Shown: one piece after another, positions 59,679 through 64,000 of the stretch | Layout: each line of letters opens with the position of its first letter | Numbering within the stretch: position 1 is the first letter of the stretch | NCBI RefSeq assembly: GCF_900143565.1 | Contig: NZ_FREX01000001.1 | Coordinates: 511,068 to 575,067, forward strand | Direction of reading: 5' to 3' | DNA from: Pseudovibrio sp. Alg231-02 | GTDB taxonomy: Bacteria > Pseudomonadota > Alphaproteobacteria > Rhizobiales > Stappiaceae | DNA: 64,000 bases | Program-made: the position numbers and the translations under genes | The notes under the pieces: model-generated | Told to the model about the DNA's origin: nothing | Databases searched by the model: none | Seen by the model: the letters and a program-made list of their open reading frames with translations, nothing else

Positions 59679-61717
59679 TTCTCGCGCCTCTTCCTGATGC
59701 GTTCCTGCCTCTCTGCCCCTTCTTTATCGTGAGCTTGAGCTGCCTTTTTCTTTGGGTTTTCGGAGGGTGTGCTTTCCTGTTTTGCTTTCACAACTTCAGG
59801 TGAGAGCAAATCCAGATCCTTTGCAGGCACAAGCCGCTTGCGCAGCCGAGACCAGTCATTGTCAGTATTTGAAGTCAGGCCCAAATGCTCGGCAATCGCC
59901 ATGGCGTAGATCCGGCAATCAAGGAAGTGGTTGTCCTTCCGGGACTTTTTCCATTCCTCAAGCAACCGGCCCTTCACCAGTTTCTGGTCAAAGTACTCAG
60001 CCGTGATTTGAAGAAAGTACTCTTCATCCAGCCATACCCCATAATGGCAGTAACCAGGTGGATCACACTCAGCGCCAGCCGCCATGCCAGACTTATGCAA
60101 GCTGCCAAAGAACTCGTGCTTAAGGCCCCATGTTCCAACAGGCCAAAGCTGCGAACCGCGCACCTTTACGCGCTTGCCTCGTTTGTTGACTGACTTCTTC
60201 TGCGGCAGTCCGATCGCAGGAACACCGCGCCCACCCTGCCCTTTAATGGCATAGGTATCAGGCCTTGCTCTGCACCAACTCAGCACCTGCTCCATGCGGC
60301 CACTGTCACCAGCATCCACCGCCAGACCATCCAGCCGGCGTTCCATGCCCCATGCGTCCTTAAAGCCTTGCTTGTAAAACGCATCCAGCTTGAGCCATGC
60401 ACCCGCCTTGATGTCATCCGTTGAGCCCTCAAGAAAGTGCGCATCCACGCACCAACTTTGCCGGTCATCTCCAAAGGCCACCGCCTCCACATAGATGCCG
60501 TAGTGCTGAACGTCCGCACCGGCCACAAACAACAGGCCTTCAGCCGGGATCGTGCCGCGCTCCAGCTGTTCACGCCGCTCCATAAGCCGTTCATGTTTCG
60601 GAGCATTGCCGCGCATGGCATATGCCTTGGCGAGCACCAGATTGGTAAAGTTCTTTTTGGCTGCTTCACTTCGTTTTTCCGCGTTGATGAAGTCCCGCGC
60701 GATATCGCCGTAACTCATCATCAGCGAGCAAAATGCATCCACATGGAAACCCGGCTGGCGTCCCTCGCCCGCCTTCAAAGCAATGAACTGCCCTTTGCGA
60801 ACAGCAACTACGCGCTCAGCCTCTGTAATGGAGTGGCCACATTCCTCACAAAGGTATGTGCTTTCCTCTGGATCTTCGCGATTTATCTGAAACCCGCTCC
60901 AGTCCTGCCGTTGCTCAAAGTCACAGGACGGGCAGCAAATATGCCAAAACCGTTGGTCTGAGCGCTTGAAATCGCGATCGATACGGCAATGACCCGGACC
61001 TTCTCCATCGTCATCACCGCTATCATGTTCCGGGGTAGAAAGAGCAAAGATCTTATAGGACTTCTCACGACGAAATGCGGTAAAGCGCCCAAAGAAAAGC
61101 TCTTCAGGATCGCCGCCATTGTCCGTCTCTTCCCACTTGGAAACTTCGTCTTTTACTCCATACTTGATCGTCTTGGAGGAAAGATCCATTTCCGAATTGG
61201 CATTGGCAAGCGACAGTGCGCCACCTGGGAACTTCTTCTCAAAGGTGGTCGAACCTTTACCGCTGCGGCTTGTAATCGGTTCAATCACCTGCTTGGATGT
61301 GCGCTTCTCCCATGCCTCAATCAAAGGCATGATCTTCATGGAGTTGGTTTCTTTCAGCGCCTGATCGCCTGGCACAGCGTACAGAATATTGTCGGGTGCG
61401 TTTTCCGCCAGGTAGATGCTCCAGGAAAGCCCCAGGATAGAAACACCGGTCTGCTGTGATTTGCGAACACAGACATAGTTGCAAGGGTGATCAGCAGACA
61501 GACACGCGGCGATTTCCAGCAAATACGGAGCGTCTTTTGCATTCCAAAGCTCTCCACGTCTTGGGCCGTCCACCAGCTCAATGTTTTTGGGAAGCCATTC
61601 GTGAAACGGCAGTGGCTTTTTAGGGCGGATCGTTCTTGCAAGCACTCGCGTAACGAGGCGAGCTGCACCATAAACTCTTGTGTTTGCACCTCGCAAACTT
61701 CCCAAAGTTTCCTGCAT
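59663..61717 (-). CDS. Terminase large subunit (lambda gpA family)
   Basis: 684 aa, close to lambda gpA (641). LPFHEWLPKNIELVDGPRRG at residues 36-55 and the atypical P-loop region NYVCVRKSQQTGVSILG (80-96) are gpA-like; TCPSCDFEQ and CEECGHSITE form a zinc-ribbon-like segment (about 270-305). The nuclease part has FVAGADVQHYGIYVEAVAFG. It cuts cos DNA and packages it with ATP. Confidence 0.93.
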   Translation of the reverse strand: MQETLGSLRGANTRVYGAARLVTRVLARTIRPKKPLPFHEWLPKNIELVDGPRRGELWNAKDAPYLLEIAACLSADHPCNYVCVRKSQQTGVSILGLSWSIYLAENAPDNILYAVPGDQALKETNSMKIMPLIEAWEKRTSKQVIEPITSRSGKGSTTFEKKFPGGALSLANANSEMDLSSKTIKYGVKDEVSKWEETDNGGDPEELFFGRFTAFRREKSYKIFALSTPEHDSGDDDGEGPGHCRIDRDFKRSDQRFWHICCPSCDFEQRQDWSGFQINREDPEESTYLCEECGHSITEAERVVAVRKGQFIALKAGEGRQPGFHVDAFCSLMMSYGDIARDFINAEKRSEAAKKNFTNLVLAKAYAMRGNAPKHERLMERREQLERGTIPAEGLLFVAGADVQHYGIYVEAVAFGDDRQSWCVDAHFLEGSTDDIKAGAWLKLDAFYKQGFKDAWGMERRLDGLAVDAGDSGRMEQVLSWCRARPDTYAIKGQGGRGVPAIGLPQKKSVNKRGKRVKVRGSQLWPVGTWGLKHEFFGSLHKSGMAAGAECDPPGYCHYGVWLDEEYFLQITAEYFDQKLVKGRLLEEWKKSRKDNHFLDCRIYAMAIAEHLGLTSNTDNDWSRLRKRLVPAKDLDLLSPEVVKAKQESTPSENPKKKAAQAHDKEGAERQERIRKRREKWRNR

Positions 61718-61733
61718 GGCTCACCTGTTATCG

Positions 61734-62417
61734 TTAGAGTTCCTCCTGTTGCTCCCCTGCAAGCATGAGTTCTTCTGCACTGGCTTCAGCCCCGACCACA
61801 CCCTCTGGTAGGTCATCAAACTGTGGTGCTTCCTGAAAAGCAGCTTCCATTGCTTCGGCAATCTCCTCTGCAACTTCAAAGGCAGCATCCTTCAGCGCCA
61901 GACGCAGGCCATGGACACCATCCTTGGTGACACGCGCTGCCAGGTCATCCGCTCGATTGGGAAGCCGCGAAACAACGGACTTAATCTCGCCTCCCATTTT
62001 GGCGAGCGCATCTTCCATAAGATCGCGGCGCACCAGTGCTCCAAGCTCTTCCTGCATTGCAAGCCGGAGCCGAAGCACCTTAAGCCATGTTTCCTGACGC
62101 TTACCTTCGTTCAAGCTTTGCGGATCGGCACCGGGTGCTGCCGGCATACTCCCCTCTGTCGAGGGCTGGCTTGTTGGTGCCGTTGGAACAGCGGGGAGCT
62201 TGGTGGTCGTTTTCAGCGGATTAGAAAATCGGGAGCGGATGTGATCATAGTGGGCAAGCGAAAAGCATGTGATCCGCCCGCGCCCATCCCGCTCAACTGG
62301 CAAGTTATGATTGTCTGCGTAGTTGCGCACGTTTTTTGAAACAGCTGATTTGGAGACCCCATCCCGATCGGCAACCTGCACAAATGTTGCCATCACCAGT
62401 GGTGCATCTTCGTGCAT
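61734..62417 (-). CDS. Terminase small subunit-like DNA-binding protein (Nu1-like)
   Basis: 227 aa. An N-terminal helix-turn-helix (VQVADRDGVSKSAVSKNVRN, about 12-31) and winged part (GRGRITCFSLAHYDHI) recall lambda gpNu1, which binds cosB. A Pro/Thr linker and an acidic helical C-terminus (AEEIAEAMEAAFQEAPQFDD) for holding TerL follow. GGAGG lies seven bases before ATG 62417. Directly upstream are 9-bp repeats that it could bind. Confidence 0.83.
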   Translation of the reverse strand: MHEDAPLVMATFVQVADRDGVSKSAVSKNVRNYADNHNLPVERDGRGRITCFSLAHYDHIRSRFSNPLKTTTKLPAVPTAPTSQPSTEGSMPAAPGADPQSLNEGKRQETWLKVLRLRLAMQEELGALVRRDLMEDALAKMGGEIKSVVSRLPNRADDLAARVTKDGVHGLRLALKDAAFEVAEEIAEAMEAAFQEAPQFDDLPEGVVGAEASAEELMLAGEQQEEL

Positions 62418-62430
62418 CTGAAAACCTCCA

Positions 62431-62541
62431 CTTCTGGCAACCTTGGCAACCGGTTGCTGGCAACTCTAACAACCCTGACAACTCAATTTTTCAATCTGTA
62501 AAACTGACGAAACCCCGGGAGCTGCGCCCCCCGCGGGGAAA
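62431..62541 (-). promoter_or_regulatory. Putative cos region: 9-bp iterons plus GC-rich palindrome
   Basis: Five 9-base units of the form TGGCAACCT lie at 62435-62443, 62444-62452, 62458-62466, 62467-62475 and 62476-62484, interrupted once by GTTGC. A GC-rich palindromic block (CCCCG...CGGGG) is at 62513-62538. On the minus strand the order is palindrome, iterons, terS, as lambda cosN-cosB-Nu1. The assignment is inferred. Confidence 0.45.
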
Positions 62542-62586
62542 GGGTGTTTTGTACGGTCCCTTTTTTTCTCAGCCGCCGCCGCGCCC

Positions 62587-63123
62587 TCAAAGGGATCGGA
62601 GCAGCCGGTCGATTTCGTGTTCCAGACGAGGCCGCAGCTTTTCGTCAGCGACGCTTTCGAGCACGTCCATAAATTCATCTTCGTGGTTTTGAACATCGGC
62701 GGCGGGGTTCGGGCCCCACAGCTCGCGAACTGGAAGGCGTGCTGCGCTTGATCGTTTGAATACTCCGGCATGACCAGAGGCCATCGTGGCAAGAAATGTG
62801 CCTTGGTGTGTTCCCCAGTTGCGAACAGATACACCATCCCGTGTCTGGCGGACGCTCCCCAGCTGGTAGAGCGGTATCCAACCGGAGCGCATAATAACAC
62901 TGGCGGTATCAGCTCCTGTGTTCACCGCAATGGTTACACTGCGAATATCCTTTTGCCGCATTCCTGTAGATGCTGCGGACTTTCGAATGACACGCGTTTT
63001 GGCAATTGCTGTCGTATGTTTGAGGGCGCGAGCAATGGCCTTTCCTTTGATATCACCGGGCAAGTTACCAAGCCCCCGTATGAGATCATCCAGGTCTCGT
63101 TTGTCGAAGTTGACGGTGAACAT
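62587..63123 (-). CDS. Minor tail protein Z-like (lambda gpZ / HK97 gp10-type)
   Basis: 178 aa. VNFDKRDLDDLIRGLGNLPG, KAIARALKHTTAIAKTRVIR and LPVRELWGPNPA match the prophage minor tail protein Z family, which completes the tail end facing the head. It is unusual to find it upstream of the terminase genes and across the putative cos. AAGG lies eight bases before ATG 63123. Confidence 0.82.
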   Translation of the reverse strand: MFTVNFDKRDLDDLIRGLGNLPGDIKGKAIARALKHTTAIAKTRVIRKSAASTGMRQKDIRSVTIAVNTGADTASVIMRSGWIPLYQLGSVRQTRDGVSVRNWGTHQGTFLATMASGHAGVFKRSSAARLPVRELWGPNPAADVQNHEDEFMDVLESVADEKLRPRLEHEIDRLLRSL

Positions 63124-63162
63124 ATTGAGGCCTTAGGAAACAAGCGATGTGTCACTTCTCAA

Positions 63163-63200
63163 TAAAAAACCGCCCTGCAGGTTGTCCCTCAAGGCGGTCT
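63163..63200 (-). terminator. Minus-strand terminator upstream of the gpZ-like gene
   Basis: ACCGCC / GGCGGT stem with an 18-base loop; reading leftward it is followed by six T. It lies after the 243-aa gene. Confidence 0.7.
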
Positions 63201-63238
63201 TCTTTCCGCTGTCAGGCTGTCAAACGACGCGGGTCATT

Positions 63239-63970
63239 TCAAGTCGCGGAGCTCATTTGGAGCAATCTCACAGCCTTCCGATCAAACTCAGGTGCTTGAA
63301 ACTTCTTGAGTTTGTGAGTTTTCAACATCGGTAGCGCACCGCTTATGATTTCGAGCGCTGCGCACCAGTAGGTGTAGGTTTCCAGCAAAAACTCTTCCAA
63401 ATCACTCTCAACGGATACCACCTGCAGCTCACAGGCCTGCCCGACGCGGCAGCCCGGTCCGTCATAGTCGTGAGGCTTTGGCAGTTTTGTACCGGGACGA
63501 ACAAAGAGCTCCTCACCATCAACCCGCCAGTAGCTCATCACTGTGCGCCCGGTCCGATCGCGCTTTTCCTGCAGCTTGCTGCCACTCAGGGCTGGTTTCT
63601 CCGGCTGTGTCCGGTTTGCGCCGTAGTAGATCAGCAGGCCAGCGGCATAGGCGCAATCATCGGATTGAGCTGCAAACTCCTTCACCGCGCCATGCACGGC
63701 CTCGGCATCCGGATGCAGCTCCACACGTGAGCGCCCGCCGCCATCCACGAAGGTGCGCAGATGCAGCAGCTGCTCAAGTGAGTTCAACGCACACCGGACG
63801 TCGAAGTGCCGCGCCTCATCATCGCTCACGATATCCAGATGAGCCTTCTGCTCGCCGTAGGTCCAGTCCAGCAAGCTGACTAGATCAGTCCTGCGGACTT
63901 CGTTCTGCTGTGCCTGCTCTTGTTTGAGCCGGCCAATGTATTCCGGTGATGCGCGCAGCGTTTGAACCAT
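63239..63970 (-). CDS. Hypothetical phage protein, 243 aa
   Basis: No family recognised. The chain is largely helical with no membrane segment or signal peptide; SDDCAYAAGLLIYYGANRTQ and YWRVDGEELFVRPGTKLPKP are the most distinctive blocks. AGGAG lies before the ATG at 63970. It is followed by a terminator, so it belongs to a transcript that begins outside the window and may be the last early or middle gene rather than a late gene. Confidence 0.7.
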   Translation of the reverse strand: MVQTLRASPEYIGRLKQEQAQQNEVRRTDLVSLLDWTYGEQKAHLDIVSDDEARHFDVRCALNSLEQLLHLRTFVDGGGRSRVELHPDAEAVHGAVKEFAAQSDDCAYAAGLLIYYGANRTQPEKPALSGSKLQEKRDRTGRTVMSYWRVDGEELFVRPGTKLPKPHDYDGPGCRVGQACELQVVSVESDLEEFLLETYTYWCAALEIISGALPMLKTHKLKKFQAPEFDRKAVRLLQMSSAT

Positions 63971-64000
63971 AATTGATCTCCTGCGAGTGTTCCGAGGGTA

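Larger units (their letters stand above)
29590..64000. mobile_element. Prophage, left end at dusA, right end outside window
   Basis: Integrase, antirepressor, accessory cassettes, lysis genes and a full head-and-tail late region run without interruption from the dusA 5' end to the window edge. The head set is lambda-like and the tail set P2-like (contractile). The exact attL core cannot be fixed without the right end, and the early/replication genes are probably beyond 64,000. Confidence 0.93.

Noticed and set aside
1-64000. tRNA or rRNA genes
   Set aside because: No sequence resembling a tRNA T-arm/anticodon arrangement or rRNA was noticed; the phage site is dusA rather than a tRNA.

Overview
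The window comes from an alphaproteobacterial chromosome. It consists of about 29.6 kb of host genes followed by about 34 kb of an integrated temperate phage that runs off the right edge. Base composition is moderate. An L,D-transpeptidase, a Flp-type pilin, a DUF971-moaA pair, cobT/cobS, TIGR02281 and DUF1289 proteins, and three copies of a palindromic repeat typical of Hyphomicrobiales all fit a marine relative of Stappiaceae such as Pseudovibrio. That placement is an inference from gene content; there is no rRNA or tRNA in the window to confirm it.

Host part (1-29,586). Housekeeping and metabolic genes come in short, mostly terminator-bounded units: class I fumarase (cut by the window edge), L,D-transpeptidase, DUF971 divergent from moaA, a Flp pilin, a small ORF divergent from a LysR regulator, Mrp/ApbC, a Tat-exported CpdB-type phosphodiesterase, a BLUF photosensor, mobA and moeA. 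A polar amino-acid ABC locus follows with three tandem substrate-binding paralogs of exactly equal length and two permeases, but no ATPase gene. Then come a 3-hydroxyisobutyrate-dehydrogenase-like enzyme, an Lrp regulator, an overlapping GST/uracil-DNA-glycosylase pair, a membrane histidine kinase, tandem GFA-family genes, cobT and cobS (divergent), a DUF900 lipoprotein hydrolase, DUF1289, a retropepsin-like protease, a TSUP transporter and dusA.

Prophage (about 29,590 to beyond 64,000). A tyrosine integrase lies head-to-head with the 5' end of dusA, a known integration hotspot. Four TTCGTAC-type sites sit between the two genes. The left accessory zone holds a YjhX-type toxin with a GNAT gene (resembling TopAI-YjhQ), a secreted 101-aa protein, a BRO-N antirepressor, an unusual 62-bp non-coding tandem repeat, a 45-aa basic protein with its own terminator, and a two-gene cassette of an 810-aa AAA_13/RloC-like ATPase plus a 218-aa partner. 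The cassette is the best candidate for an undescribed anti-phage system.

From about 63,970 leftward to 38,700 nearly everything is on the minus strand and forms the late region. Its order is a gpZ-like protein, a putative cos/terminase-binding region, terS, terL, portal, ClpP-like protease, decoration protein and major capsid (lambda-type head). Next come baseplate V-W-J-I, fibres, sheath, tube, a frameshifted E/E' chaperone, tape measure, U, X and D (P2-type contractile tail). An M15 endolysin, a membrane protein, overlapping spanin-like genes, a nuclease and a small membrane protein finish the series, which ends at a minus-strand terminator near 38,700. The virion would therefore be a myovirus with a lambda-like head and a P2-like tail. 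Two tiny plus-strand membrane peptides lie opposed to the late operon.
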